DNA from: Sphaerisporangium fuscum
Lineage (GTDB): Bacteria; Actinomycetota; Actinomycetes; Streptosporangiales; Streptosporangiaceae
DNA length: 64,000 bases
Assembly: GCF_018531465.1 (NCBI RefSeq)
Contig: NZ_JAHDTF010000049.1
Coordinates: 1 to 64,000, forward strand
Reading direction: 5' to 3'
Positions 41,615-51,278 of the stretch are shown in pieces. Below the pieces are notes generated by a model. That model saw nothing but the letters and a program-made list of their open reading frames with translations. It was not told the DNA's origin and searched no databases. Position 1 is the stretch's first letter. The number at the start of each line of letters is the position of its first letter. The position numbers and the translations under genes were made by a program.

Positions 41615-44600
41615 GTGAGCAGAGAAGTCCGTTATGCCGATGCCGTCCGCCTGCTCGGTGGCGAGAGCGGTGCCGCGAAAGCCCTGGACACCGTGCTGGG
41701 CGGCGGCCTTCTCGTCGGCTCGGTGTTCAACCCGGCGTTGCTCGCCCTCTTCGACCCCAAGGCCGACTTCGTGGGCGTCGGCCGGGAGCTGGTCGGACGG
41801 GCCCGCGGGCTGGTCAAGGGCAAGGACCGGCGCAGCCGCACCGAGTTGCTGGAGGCCGCGCACACGATCGTCGTCGTCACCGCGTTCTTCGAGGCCTTCG
41901 CCGGGCTCGACCTGCCGTTCGACCACCGGAAGCTGGAGCTGACCCGCGAGGAGCAGACCACCCTGGGCGCGCGGGCCGCGTCCGGGCCGTGGGACGCCTT
42001 TCCCTGGAAGGGGATACCCGGCTGTCCCCGGCCGGGCCTGCCGTACGAGCGGGCGCGTGCCGAGCTGTTGGCGTACTACACGCGCTTCACCAACGAACTG
42101 GAGGCGTTCGTGTCCGGGCTGGCCGTCGTGGCGAGGATGCCGGAGAGCGACCGCGATCAGCTCCGAGCCGCCGCCCGGATGCTGCCGGCCGAGGCGCTGA
42201 AGGCCTACGAGGACGGTTACCGGCGGCTGGCCGGTGACGTCCCGGAGTTCGCCTTCTGGTCGGAGATGGTGGACCACCAGGCGACGCGTGCGGAGCTGTC
42301 GGTGGGCATGTCCCGCCTGGAGGAGCTGCTCACCGAAGTCTCCAGCGGCCGGGTGCCCGAGGATCGGATGCGGAGCATCGCCGGTGCCAACCGGGCGCTG
42401 CTCGACCGCCCGGTGGCCCAGAGCGGCGACGTGCCGGAGGGCATGGTCATGCCGTCCCTGGCCGAGGCCTACATCCACCCGCGCTTCCGGGTCGCCGAGG
42501 TCGGTACGGCCGGGGACCCGAGCTCGGAGCAGTGGTGGTCCGGTGTGGCGGTGCGCGACGAGGTGCAGGAGTTCCTCTTCGGACATCTGACCAGCTCGGC
42601 CGCGCTGCGCGCGCCCCTGGTCGTCCTCGGGCAGCCGGGATCGGGGAAGTCCGTGCTCACCCGGGCGCTGGCCGCGCGGCTCCCGGCGTCCGACTTCCTG
42701 CCGATCCGGGTGCCGCTGCGCGACGTCCCCGCCGACGGGAGCGTGCAGGACCAGATCGAACACGGGATACGGGCGACCACCGGCGAGCGCGTCGACTGGC
42801 CGGACCTCGTCCGGTCGGCGGGCGGCGCGCTGCCCCTCGTCCTGCTGGACGGCTTCGACGAGCTGCTCCAGGCCACCGGGGTGCGCCGGTCGGACTACCT
42901 GACCGCGATCGCCGACTTCCAGCGGCGCGAGGCCGAACTGGGCCGTCCGGTGGCCGTCGTGGTGACTTCGCGGACGGCCGTCGCCGACCGCTGCGCCTTC
43001 CCGGCGGGGACCATGGCCGTACGGCTCGAACCCTTCGCCCCGGAGCAGGTCCGGCAGTGGCTGGCGGTGTGGAACGCGGCCAACGCCGGCTTCTTCGCCG
43101 CTCGTTCCCTCGAACCTCTGGAGCTCGACGACGTCCTCGCCCAGCCGCAGCTCGCCGAGCAGCCGCTCCTGCTGCTGATGCTGGCCCTGTACGACGCCGA
43201 CGGCAACGCGCTGCGCAAGGCCTCGGAAGGGCTGAGCCGGGCCGAGCTGTACGAGCGCCTGCTGGACCGCTTCGCGCGCAGAGAGGTCGCCAAGCATCAT
43301 CCCGGCGCAGAACTGGACGAACTGGTCGAGCGAGAGCTGCTGCGCCTGTCGGTGGTGGCGTTCGCGATGTTCAACCGTGGCCGCCAGTGGGTGACGGCCG
43401 AAGAGCTGAACGCCGACCTCGCCGTCCTGTGCCCGGCCGACAGGGCCGAGCCGGTCGGCATGCGGGCGCCGCTGACCGACGCCGAAGTCGTCATCGGCCG
43501 CTTCTTCTTCGTCCACCGCGCCGAGGCCACCCGGGACGCGGGCGTCCTGCGCACCTTCGAGTTCCTGCACGCCACCTTCGGCGAGTACCTGATCGCACGG
43601 CTGATCGCGGTCGAGCTGGACGAGCTCCTGGCCCGCCGGTCGTCGGCGAGACGCGCTTCGCTCGGCCGGACCGGCACCGACGACGACCTGCTCCACGCGC
43701 TGCTGTCGTTCGCCGTGCTCGCCACGCGCGGCCCGATCCTCGACTTCCTGTCCGAACTGGTGCGTGAGAGCGAGAGGGGCCGGTTGACCGGGCTACTGAT
43801 CGACCTGCTGCGCGGTGTGGACGCCCGGACCGCACCCGGATATCCCCAATATCGACCGGCCTCCACCACCATGGTGGCTCTCTACGCCACCTACAGTGCC
43901 AACCTCCTGCTGATGGCCGTACGGGTGAGCCCTGGCGGACTGCACGCCGGCGATCTCTTCGGCGGGGAGGACGACGCTGCCGTCGCCTCATGGCGCCGAC
44001 TGGCCCTGCTGTGGCAATCACAGTGCTCGCCGGAGGAGTGGGAGAGCCTGGTCCAAGCCGTCGATGTCCAAAGGGTCTGGCGAGGCCGGACGCGCGATTT
44101 GAAGCTGTCGGCCGGTAACCACTACATCACCCCGTTCCACAGCCAAGACCTGTACTGGACCTATGACGTCCCACCAGGTGACGAGCGCCGGGACTCCTGG
44201 CTCCTCCCCAAGGACCCGCTGACGATCATCGGTCACGCGCAGTTCATCTGTTCGCCCGAGACCGATCTGCTGGCGCATCTCTCCGAACCGATCATGCGAT
44301 CACGCATCGGGCAGGACCTGATAGCCCTTGCCCCGCAAGAAGTCGGGATCCAGACGGTCACCCAGGGCCTGCTCACCTTGATGGTGTCGCGGCCGGATGA
44401 GCATCTGGTGAGGGCGTACGAGCAGTATTTGCGCACCTTCAGCCCTCAGTTGATACATACTTCGCGCCTCTTGCCGACGTATCTCGCCATGCTGACCGCG
44501 GACGCGCCTCGTATCCCGGTGGAGCGGTTGACGGGGATCCTGTCCATGCTGTGGAAGCAGCAGTTGCTCGATGATATTCCGGAACTCGTGGACGACCTGG

Positions 44601-44908
44601 CGACATGTCTGATCGCCGCACTGGGGCGTGGCGCGGCCGAGGATGAGAATCTTGCCCGCTTCTGGTTCCGGCGTTCCTCGATCCTCAGAAACGGCTGCCG
44701 GGGCGACCTGCGGGTGTGGCTCGCGCTGGCCGAGCGTAGCGTCCTCCCCGTCTCCGACCGCCGTTTCCGCCCTGCCAGGGCTTCGCTGGCGCTCGCGGCG
44801 AGCACTGATCCCGATCTCGTCTATCGTGCTCTGTCGATCGCCAAGGAACGGGAGATATGGGATCTGGCGAGCGTGCTGTCTTCTCTTCTCGCGACGGACG
44901 ACCGGTAG
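41615..44908 (+). CDS. NACHT-domain STAND NTPase, candidate antiphage sensor
   Basis: 1097 residues from GTG 41615, with CGGAGG 12 bases upstream. Residues 1-290 are an all-helical effector or oligomerisation region resembling the actinobacterial NACHT N-terminal helical (NNH) domains (YADAVRLLGGESGAAKALDTVLGGGLL). The NTPase follows: Walker A GQPGSGKSVLTRAL near 340, Walker B LPLVLLDGFDELLQATG near 408 with the acidic pair typical of NACHT, sensor-like VVVTSRTAV near 455, and FEFLHATFGEYLIARL near 650, a winged-helix end motif of NACHT proteins. The C-terminal 420 residues are helical with no countable repeats and would be the sensor. Standalone gene, divergent from PucR. Confidence 0.85.
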   Translation: MSREVRYADAVRLLGGESGAAKALDTVLGGGLLVGSVFNPALLALFDPKADFVGVGRELVGRARGLVKGKDRRSRTELLEAAHTIVVVTAFFEAFAGLDLPFDHRKLELTREEQTTLGARAASGPWDAFPWKGIPGCPRPGLPYERARAELLAYYTRFTNELEAFVSGLAVVARMPESDRDQLRAAARMLPAEALKAYEDGYRRLAGDVPEFAFWSEMVDHQATRAELSVGMSRLEELLTEVSSGRVPEDRMRSIAGANRALLDRPVAQSGDVPEGMVMPSLAEAYIHPRFRVAEVGTAGDPSSEQWWSGVAVRDEVQEFLFGHLTSSAALRAPLVVLGQPGSGKSVLTRALAARLPASDFLPIRVPLRDVPADGSVQDQIEHGIRATTGERVDWPDLVRSAGGALPLVLLDGFDELLQATGVRRSDYLTAIADFQRREAELGRPVAVVVTSRTAVADRCAFPAGTMAVRLEPFAPEQVRQWLAVWNAANAGFFAARSLEPLELDDVLAQPQLAEQPLLLLMLALYDADGNALRKASEGLSRAELYERLLDRFARREVAKHHPGAELDELVERELLRLSVVAFAMFNRGRQWVTAEELNADLAVLCPADRAEPVGMRAPLTDAEVVIGRFFFVHRAEATRDAGVLRTFEFLHATFGEYLIARLIAVELDELLARRSSARRASLGRTGTDDDLLHALLSFAVLATRGPILDFLSELVRESERGRLTGLLIDLLRGVDARTAPGYPQYRPASTTMVALYATYSANLLLMAVRVSPGGLHAGDLFGGEDDAAVASWRRLALLWQSQCSPEEWESLVQAVDVQRVWRGRTRDLKLSAGNHYITPFHSQDLYWTYDVPPGDERRDSWLLPKDPLTIIGHAQFICSPETDLLAHLSEPIMRSRIGQDLIALAPQEVGIQTVTQGLLTLMVSRPDEHLVRAYEQYLRTFSPQLIHTSRLLPTYLAMLTADAPRIPVERLTGILSMLWKQQLLDDIPELVDDLATCLIAALGRGAAEDENLARFWFRRSSILRNGCRGDLRVWLALAERSVLPVSDRRFRPARASLALAASTDPDLVYRALSIAKEREIWDLASVLSSLLATDDR

Positions 44909-44937
44909 AGGTCACCGGCTCTGGTGAGCGGCGGCCG

Positions 44938-45366
44938 TCACCCCAGGAGCCGCCGCGCCTGCGCCACCAGGTCGAGGCCGACGGTGTACTTCAGGGTCAG
45001 TACGACGATGACCGCCGCCAGGACCAGGGTCAGGGTGCCGACGAGGATGCGGACCGGCCAGCCCTGGCGCTTGAGCCAGTCGGTCCAGGCCGCGAGGGTC
45101 TTCTTGCCGAACTCCAGCAGGCGGTGGGCCCAGACGAACTCGGTGGCCAGCAGGGCGAGGCCGGCGAAGACGATGAGCCAGCCGGGGCCCGGCAGCGGGA
45201 CGAGCAGCAGGCCGGTGACGACCAGCGTGGCCCCGCACACCCCGATGACGATCTTCAGGGTCAGCCGCCCGGTGCGGGTGGACCGGATGTCGTCCAGCCA
45301 TCCCTTGAGGCCGTCTCGGCGGGTGCCTTCCTTGGCGTCGCCGCTCCTGTCGCCGGTCAGCGCCAT
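44938..45366 (-). CDS. TIGR02611 family membrane protein
   Basis: 142 residues from ATG 45366, with GGGAGGGAC before it. After a charged N-terminus come three membrane helices: TLKIVIGVCGATLVVTGLLLVPLPGPGWLIVFAGLALLATEF, carrying the family signature PLPGPGW, and VRILVGTLTLVLAAVIVVLTL. The function is unknown; the family is widespread in actinobacteria. Monocistronic. Confidence 0.9.
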   Translation of the reverse strand: MALTGDRSGDAKEGTRRDGLKGWLDDIRSTRTGRLTLKIVIGVCGATLVVTGLLLVPLPGPGWLIVFAGLALLATEFVWAHRLLEFGKKTLAAWTDWLKRQGWPVRILVGTLTLVLAAVIVVLTLKYTVGLDLVAQARRLLG

Positions 45367-45611
45367 GTCCCTCCCTGTCCGCCCGGATACCGCTCCCCCA
45401 GAATATGGGCGGTCGTCCGCGTCTGGTCTCCTCCGCGAGTAGAACGCGCCGTACGACTCAAGGCGGAGGCGGCACGGTTGGGCCTTCTCAAAGGCCGGGG
45501 CGCGGGTTATCAAAAGGCGCCGGACGCGGTTGTGAACCCTCCGGGCCGCCTTTGGATCACCGGCCCCCGCGTCTCCGGCGCAAGCCCATCCGACCGTCGA
45601 CGGAGGACGAC

Positions 45612-46709
45612 ATGCGCCAGTTACGAAGAGTGGTCTTACGGCTGCTCCTGATCACCACCATGCTCGCGACCGGAATCGCCGCGGTGGCGACCGGTGCCGC
45701 GGCCGCCGTGCCTGACCGGTGGGGGTTCGCCCTGGTCGACGTCACCTCCGGGATTCCCTCGCCGAGCCACCAGGCCGGCAGCTGGCCGGGTGGGTTCAAC
45801 GTCACGGTCAGCCCCGGCGGCACCGGTGAGGTGTTCGTGAAGTTCCCGATGATCGGCGCGGCCGGCGTCGACAACAGCGTCGTGCACGTCACCGCGATCT
45901 CGGAGCTCGCCCAGTGGTGCCAGGCCGAGAAGTGGTGGACGGCCGGCACCGACGAGATCGTGGCGGTGCGGTGCTACCTGTACGGCGGCACGCCGCAGTT
46001 CTCGCGGTTCAGCATCGTCATCGAGGACAGCTCGGGCGGGCTTCCGGCGCCCCAGGCCCTCGGGTACGTGTACTGGAACGGCGGGGCCACCGCCGCATCG
46101 TTCAACTCGGCCGGCGCGCCGAACACCGTGGTCCCGACGGTGACCGGCGTGTGGACGGTCACGCTGAACGGCGTGGGATCCACCGTCCAGGAGGGCGGCT
46201 TCCAGGTGACGGCGGTCGACTCCGGCGTGCCGGCCCGGTGCAAGCTGAGCGCCTGGTCGTGGACGGCGAGCGCCCAGAAGGTGCAGGTGCGCTGCTTCGA
46301 CGCGACGAACGTGCCGCTGAACACCGGCTGGACCCTGACCTACCAGCGCCAGCGGGCCATCACGGGGGCGGCGATCCCGCCGAAGTACTTCGCCTACACC
46401 TACGACAACATGCCGGCCGCGCTCGGGCCGTACACGCCGGTGCCGGCCGGGGTGACCTTCAACTCGGTGGGCTCCTTCAACGAGATCCAGTCCGCCGGTC
46501 CCGGGCTGCGGCTGGTGACCTTCCACAAGGTCGGCGTCCTTCCCGACCACGTCCAGGTCACCGCGTTCGGTCCGGGCCCGCAGTTCTGCAACCTGCTGAC
46601 GACCTGGGCGACCTCCGGCATGGAGGTGCTGGTGCGGGACGTCGCCTGCTACAACGCCACGACACGGGCGAACAACGCCTCGATGATCAGCTACACCTCC
46701 GCGCTCTGA
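45612..46709 (+). CDS. Secreted protein with three internal Cys-containing repeats
   Basis: 365 residues from ATG 45612, with CGGAGG upstream. Residues 1-33 are a Sec signal (LLLITTMLATGIAAVATGAAAAV). The mature part consists of three similar units of about 110 residues, each with VxVTAxxxxxxxC near its middle followed by W-x-x-x and a second cysteine: VVHVTAISELAQWCQAEKWW, FQVTAVDSGVPARCKLSAWS and VQVTAFGPGPQFCNLLTTWA, then VRCY, VRCF and VACY about 20 residues later. One disulfide per repeat is likely. No known family. It converges with the GH74 gene and shares its terminator. Confidence 0.75.
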   Translation: MRQLRRVVLRLLLITTMLATGIAAVATGAAAAVPDRWGFALVDVTSGIPSPSHQAGSWPGGFNVTVSPGGTGEVFVKFPMIGAAGVDNSVVHVTAISELAQWCQAEKWWTAGTDEIVAVRCYLYGGTPQFSRFSIVIEDSSGGLPAPQALGYVYWNGGATAASFNSAGAPNTVVPTVTGVWTVTLNGVGSTVQEGGFQVTAVDSGVPARCKLSAWSWTASAQKVQVRCFDATNVPLNTGWTLTYQRQRAITGAAIPPKYFAYTYDNMPAALGPYTPVPAGVTFNSVGSFNEIQSAGPGLRLVTFHKVGVLPDHVQVTAFGPGPQFCNLLTTWATSGMEVLVRDVACYNATTRANNASMISYTSAL

Positions 46710-46718
46710 GCGCGAAGC

Positions 46719-46747
46719 GGGCCCGGCGCCGGGAAGGCGCCGGGCCC
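46719..46747. terminator. Bidirectional terminator hairpin
   Basis: GGGCCCGGCGCC (46719-46730) and GGCGCCGGGCCC (46736-46747) form a perfect 12-bp stem with loop GGGAA between the convergent stops at 46709 and 46762. It is among the most stable hairpins in the window. Confidence 0.7.
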
Positions 46748-46761
46748 GCGGCCCGGGAGCC

Positions 46762-49665
46762 TCAGCTCGCCGTGCAGGTGACGTTCGCCGGGTCGGTGTT
46801 GGTGGTCGTCCAGGTGCCGCTGAAGCCGAACGACGTGGAGCCGCCCGCGGCGAGGTTGCCGTTGTAGCTCACGTTCTTGACGGTGACGTCGGCTCCGGAC
46901 TGGGTCAGGGCGCCGTTCCAGAGCTGGGTGACCGTCTGGCCGTTCGCGAAGCTCCACTTCACCGTCCAGCCGCTGATCGGGGCGCTCCCGGTGTTCTTCA
47001 CGGTGACGTCGCCCTGGAACCCGCCCTGCCAGGAGTTGGTGACCTTGTAGGTCGCCGTGCAGCCGTTCCCGGTCCCGCCACCTGAGGTGGTGGTGAACGT
47101 GACTGGGCCGGACGCCGCGGAGGTGTTGCCGGCCGCGTCGCGCGCCACCACGTAGAAGGTGTAGGAGGTGCTCGCGGTGAGCCCCGTCAGGACGTACGAC
47201 GTGGACGTCGCCGTGCCGACCTTGACGTCGGTGGCGCCGGCCTCGCGGTAGACGTCGTACCCGGTGACGCCGACGTCGTCGGTGGAGGCCGTCCACGACA
47301 GGGTGGCGCCCGTGGCGCCGACCGACGAGGCGGTGGGGGTGCCGGGCTTGGTCGGCGCGGTGGTGTCGGGCGTGCCGTTGCCGCCGCCGGTACGGTCGCC
47401 GTAGATGATGCCCCGGCCGTTGGTGCCGATGTAGACGCGGCCGTAGACGCGCGGGTCCCCGGTCAGCGCCTCGCCCAGGTTGCCGTACTGGTGCTGGTCG
47501 TCGTTGATCCGCACCCAGGCGCCGGCGGCGTCGTCCGATCGATACACGCCGTGCACGCCGTCCACCGTGCCGACCAGGTAGAGCGCCTGGTAGGTCCTGC
47601 CGGGCGCGGCCTTGCCGAAGCCGATGTTGTCCGCCTCGGTCACGCCGGACACCTTGGTGAAGGAGGCGCCGGAGTTGGTGGAGTGCCACAGGCCACCGGT
47701 GCCGCCCGCCAGCCAGATGTCGCCCTCGATGCCGGGCAGCGCCTTGAAGTGCACGCCGGACGCGGGGAGCCCGGAGGCCGCCGTCTTGGCGAACGTGGCG
47801 CCGCCGTCGGTGCTGACGTAGAAGCCGCCGTTGGAGAAGGCGTAGAACTTGTTCTTGTTGAGCCGGTCGGACTCGACGATCGCGTTCGCCGGGACGCCGG
47901 ACGACTGGCTCCAGCTGTTGCCGTACCCGACGGAGTAGACCACGGGGAGGCCGGAGTCACCGGGGGCCCACACGAACCGGCCGCCGTCGGCGCTCGCCGC
48001 GACGGTGCCGCCCTTGTTGACGCCGCTCGGCTCGCCGCCTTGGAACCAGTTGGCGCCGCCGTCGGTGGAGAAGGCCACGTGGCTGTCGTTCGGGCGGTCG
48101 GAGTCGGTGAAGTCGCCGGCCCTGACCATGACGCCCGGGTTGGTCTCGGCGTAGTCGAGGCTGGTGGTGCTGGTGAAGACCGGCTGGGTGAACATCTTCG
48201 ACGGCACCTTGGTGAGGTCGTCGTGCCGGAAGCCGCCGATGTCGCCGAGCGCGCTCACCAGCGGCGGGCCGGACGGCGGGCTGATCAGGTCCAGTACGGC
48301 GGTCTCCTCCAGGCCGCCCACCATCGGCTTGATCGTGAACTGCCCGCCGGAGTCCCATTTGGTGAGGTCGGTGGTGCCGTAGATCGTGGCGCCGGTGCCG
48401 TACATCATGCGGTCGGAGTCGAACGGGTCGATCTCCAGCGACTCGTTCATCCAGCCGAGCTTCGGCGTGACCTCCGGCGGCGAGGGGTTGGCGCCGAACG
48501 TCAGCCACGGCGCGGCCGAGATGTCCATCTTGTAGCGGAAGGAGCGGTTGGGGTAGCTCGTCCAGTCCCAGACCCGCGTCCAGGTGGCGCCGGAGTCGGT
48601 GCTGCGGAAGAAGATGGCGTCCGGCCACCAGGAGACCTGCGTCGCCACCATGACCGTGCCCGGATGCCGGCGGTCGACCGTCAGGCCGCTGTAGCCGAAG
48701 TAGTCGTCACTGCTGCTGGAGGGGATGGGGCTGATCTGCGTCCAGGCGCCGGTCGCGGTGGTGTAGCGCCACACGTCGCCCTTGGCCCCGTCGTACGGGC
48801 CGCCGGTGTCGCTGGTGGCGATGTAGAGGTAGCCGTTGGCGGTGTCCAGGACGCCCTTGTGCGCGATGTACCCGGTCGGCTGGCCGGCGATCCGCTCCCA
48901 GGTGGTCCCGCCGTTGGTGGTGCGGTAGACCGTGTTGGCCTTGTCCGCCACGCCCACGTAGATCGTCTGGGTGGCGTTGCCCGAACTGCCGGTGCGCTTG
49001 TCGAACGTCACCCAGACCACGCCCTGGTTGTCGCCGAGGTAGGCGTCGCCGGGGCTCTGGACGTAGGTGCCGGCGTTGGGGAAGTTGGCGACCTTCGACC
49101 AGGTGACGCCGGAGTCGGTGCTGCGCCACAGGCCGTTCCCGCTGGGGGCGCCGAAGTACAGGACGCTGTTCTTGTTGGGGTCGACGGCGAGCCGCTCGCC
49201 CATGCCGCGTCCGGGCATGTTGCCGCCCAGCTTGAACGGCAGCACGGTACGGCTCCAGGTCGCGCCCTTGTCGCTTGACCGCAGGATCGCGCCGTTGTTG
49301 GGGTCCCAGGAGTTGGTGTACATGCCGGCCGCGACGTAGACCTTGTTCGGGTCCACCGGGTCGCTGGCGAGGCTGGCCACGCCGTTGTAGCCCCAGTCGT
49401 CCCAGCCCACCCAGTCGAGCAGCGGCGTCCAGGTCTGGGTGGCCTGGTTCCAGCGGTAGGCGCCGCCGATGTCGGTGCGCGCGTAGATCAGGTCCTTCTG
49501 GGTCTGGTTGAAGATGATCCCCGGTACGAACCCGCCGCCGGCGATCTGGACGTTCCTGTAGGTGTACGGATCGGAGGCGGCCGCGGTGACCGGCGGCGCC
49601 TTCACACTCGCGACGAAGCACGCGGCGAGCGCGATCGCGAGCATGCTGAGGAGCTTCCTGCGCAT
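46762..49665 (-). CDS. Secreted xyloglucanase-type glycoside hydrolase family 74, with FN3 and CBM2
   Basis: 967 residues from ATG 49665, with GAAGGGAAC upstream. Signal peptide 1-29. Residues 32-745 form the twin seven-bladed propellers of GH74: YTYRNVQIAGGGFVPGIIFNQTQKDLIYARTDIGGAYRW at the start, many S/T-D-x-G-x-T-W Asp-box repeats (RSSDKGATW, RSTDSGVTW, RSTDSGATW, FSTDGGANW), and IGTNGRGIIYG at the end. A fibronectin III domain (PTKPGTPTASSVGATGATLSW) follows at about 765-855 and a CBM2 cellulose-binding domain (CTATYKVTNSWQGGFQGDV) at 865-967, closed by terminal cysteines. It cuts xyloglucan backbones outside the cell. The promoter region carries an AGTTT-N7-AAACT repeat. Confidence 0.95.
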   Translation of the reverse strand: MRRKLLSMLAIALAACFVASVKAPPVTAAASDPYTYRNVQIAGGGFVPGIIFNQTQKDLIYARTDIGGAYRWNQATQTWTPLLDWVGWDDWGYNGVASLASDPVDPNKVYVAAGMYTNSWDPNNGAILRSSDKGATWSRTVLPFKLGGNMPGRGMGERLAVDPNKNSVLYFGAPSGNGLWRSTDSGVTWSKVANFPNAGTYVQSPGDAYLGDNQGVVWVTFDKRTGSSGNATQTIYVGVADKANTVYRTTNGGTTWERIAGQPTGYIAHKGVLDTANGYLYIATSDTGGPYDGAKGDVWRYTTATGAWTQISPIPSSSSDDYFGYSGLTVDRRHPGTVMVATQVSWWPDAIFFRSTDSGATWTRVWDWTSYPNRSFRYKMDISAAPWLTFGANPSPPEVTPKLGWMNESLEIDPFDSDRMMYGTGATIYGTTDLTKWDSGGQFTIKPMVGGLEETAVLDLISPPSGPPLVSALGDIGGFRHDDLTKVPSKMFTQPVFTSTTSLDYAETNPGVMVRAGDFTDSDRPNDSHVAFSTDGGANWFQGGEPSGVNKGGTVAASADGGRFVWAPGDSGLPVVYSVGYGNSWSQSSGVPANAIVESDRLNKNKFYAFSNGGFYVSTDGGATFAKTAASGLPASGVHFKALPGIEGDIWLAGGTGGLWHSTNSGASFTKVSGVTEADNIGFGKAAPGRTYQALYLVGTVDGVHGVYRSDDAAGAWVRINDDQHQYGNLGEALTGDPRVYGRVYIGTNGRGIIYGDRTGGGNGTPDTTAPTKPGTPTASSVGATGATLSWTASTDDVGVTGYDVYREAGATDVKVGTATSTSYVLTGLTASTSYTFYVVARDAAGNTSAASGPVTFTTTSGGGTGNGCTATYKVTNSWQGGFQGDVTVKNTGSAPISGWTVKWSFANGQTVTQLWNGALTQSGADVTVKNVSYNGNLAAGGSTSFGFSGTWTTTNTDPANVTCTAS

Positions 49666-49840
49666 GAACGGTTCCCTTCGAAGTGCCGCCCAAGACGCCT
49701 CCCGGCGTGCTCCAGGCAGCGGACAACCGCCATGCACGATCAGGCGGGACCCTGACCGTCGACCTCCAGCGTGCATGGTGACGACGAGGCTCCTGACAGC
49801 CTCCGCCGCAGGTTCACACAGCCGGGCCGGGCGCGTCAAT

Positions 49841-49857
49841 AGTTTGGGCGCTAAACT
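49841..49857. promoter_or_regulatory. AGTTT-N7-AAACT inverted repeat between the GH74 and symporter genes
   Basis: AGTTT (49841-49845) and AAACT (49853-49857) flank GGGCGCT. The site lies in the 317-bp divergent region between the xyloglucanase (starts 49665) and the symporter (starts 49983). Its layout resembles ROK/XylR sugar-repressor operators, which have AGTTT and AAACT outer arms. It could control both genes. Apart from it, this region has no gene. Confidence 0.45.
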
Positions 49858-49982
49858 TTCTCGCCGCCGTCGCTCGGCGCCGCGGCGCCACACGGACGAT
49901 CACCATGCCCTGTGTGACGAGGGCTCATAATTCGCACGAAGCAGCAGGTGAAAGCAGGAAAATTCCGGGTAGCGGGGGGTTC

Positions 49983-51278
49983 GTGCCTCAACACCTAACC
50001 CTCGCGGCGCAGGACCTGCGGCTGAACGTCAACGTCCTTGACTATGTCGTCCTGGCGCTCTACTTCGTCACCGTCCTCGGCATCGGACTCGCGGCCCGGC
50101 GCGCCGTGCGCACGAGCCTGGACTTCTTCCTCTCCGGCCGGTCGCTGCCCGCGTGGATCACCGGCCTGGCGTTCCTGTCGGCCAACCTCGGCGCCACCGA
50201 GATCCTCGGCATGGCCGCCAACGGGGTGCAGTACGGCGTGCAGACCGTGCACTACTACTGGATCGGCGCCGTCCCCGCCATGGTCTTCCTCGGCATCGTG
50301 ATGATGCCGTTCTACTACCGCTCCAAGGTGCACAGCGTCCCCGACTTCCTGCGGCGCCGCTTCAACGGCCAGACCCAGCTGCTCAACGCGATCACCTTCG
50401 CGCTGGCGCAGATCCTCATCGCCGGGATCAACCTGTACGCGCTCGCCCTGGTCATGGGCGCGCTCCTCGGCTGGCCGCTGCTGCTGTCGATCGTCGTGTC
50501 GGCGGCGATCGTGCTCGCCTACGTCGTCCTCGGCGGACTGTCGTCGGCCATCTACAACGAGGTCATGCAGTTCTTCGTGATCCTCGCGGGCCTCATCCCG
50601 GTCACCGTGCTCGGGCTGATCAAGGTCGGCGGGTTCTCCGGCCTGGCCGACAAGGTGCGGCACTCCGCGCTCGGCGACCCCGGCCTGCACGCCTGGGCCG
50701 GCACCGGCTCCGGCGCCACCAACCCGCTCGGCGCGCACTGGATCGGCATCGTGCTCGGCCTCGGATTCGTGCTGTCGTTCGGCTACTGGACGACCAACTT
50801 CGCCGAGGTGCAGCGAGGGCTCTCCGCCCGCAACACCACCGCGGCGCGGCTCACCCCCATCGTCGCCGCCTACCCCAAACTGGTGATCCCCGCCGTGACG
50901 GTGATCCCCGGCCTGGTCGCCCTCGTGCTGTTCAACGACCTCGGCAAGCCGGGCGGCCCCCAGTACAACTACGCGATCCCGCTGCTGATGGGCGACCTGC
51001 TGCCCAACGGCGTGCTCGGCATCGCCGTCACCGGCCTGCTCGCCTCCTTCATGGCGGGCATGGCGGCCAACATCAGCGGGTTCAACACCGTCTTCACCTA
51101 CGACATCTGGAAGTCGCACGTGAAGAAGGACAAGCCGGATGAGTACTACCTGCGGCTCGGCCGCCTCGCCACCGTCGGCGGCGTGGTGCTCGGCGTCGGC
51201 ACCGCCCTGATCGCCGCCGGGTTCAGCAACATCATGAACTACCTTCAGAACCTGCATCCACGCAACTCTTTCGCGTGA
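49983..51278 (+). pseudogene. Sodium:solute symporter (SSS family), 5' part, interrupted by the integrative element
   Basis: From GTG 49983 the frame encodes the first 421 residues of an SSS transporter, with about eleven helices: VLDYVVLALYFVTVLGIGLAARRA, FFLSGRSLPAWITGLAFLSANLGATEILGMAANGVQYG (the sodium-site region) and YWTTNFAEVQRGLSARN. At 51243-51244 it meets the element: the last native residues are NIMNYL, then QNLHPRNSFA and a stop contributed by element DNA. The 3' part resumes at 57965 with QTLFSFFNAPLFATFIIG. Joined at CT, the frame is continuous and gives a 558-residue protein, a normal length. Divergence from the GH74 gene suggests uptake of a sugar released from xyloglucan. Confidence 0.9.
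51240..51273. other. attL of the integrative element
   Basis: TACCT at 51240-51244 matches TACCT at 57960-57964; the inferred crossover dinucleotide is CT (51243-51244). To its right lie the element-side half-site signals AACCT (51249-51253) and AACTCTTTC (51264-51272), which are inverted copies of the signals on the element side of attR at the same distance from the CT centre. Confidence 0.8.

Noticed and set aside
41447..43696. 749-codon open frame on the minus strand
   Set aside because: Antisense to the NACHT gene, whose Walker motifs identify the true frame.
47491..49278. 595-codon open frame on the plus strand
   Set aside because: Antisense to the GH74 gene, a Val/Gly/Asp-rich shadow.
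51250..51256. ACCTGCA, a 7-bp identity with 57961-57967, as the core of the att sites
   Set aside because: Longer than TACCT, but joining there inserts three residues into the transporter (NYLQNLQTLF), and the attP arms would no longer share one centre of symmetry. Joining at TACCT satisfies both the protein and the dyad.
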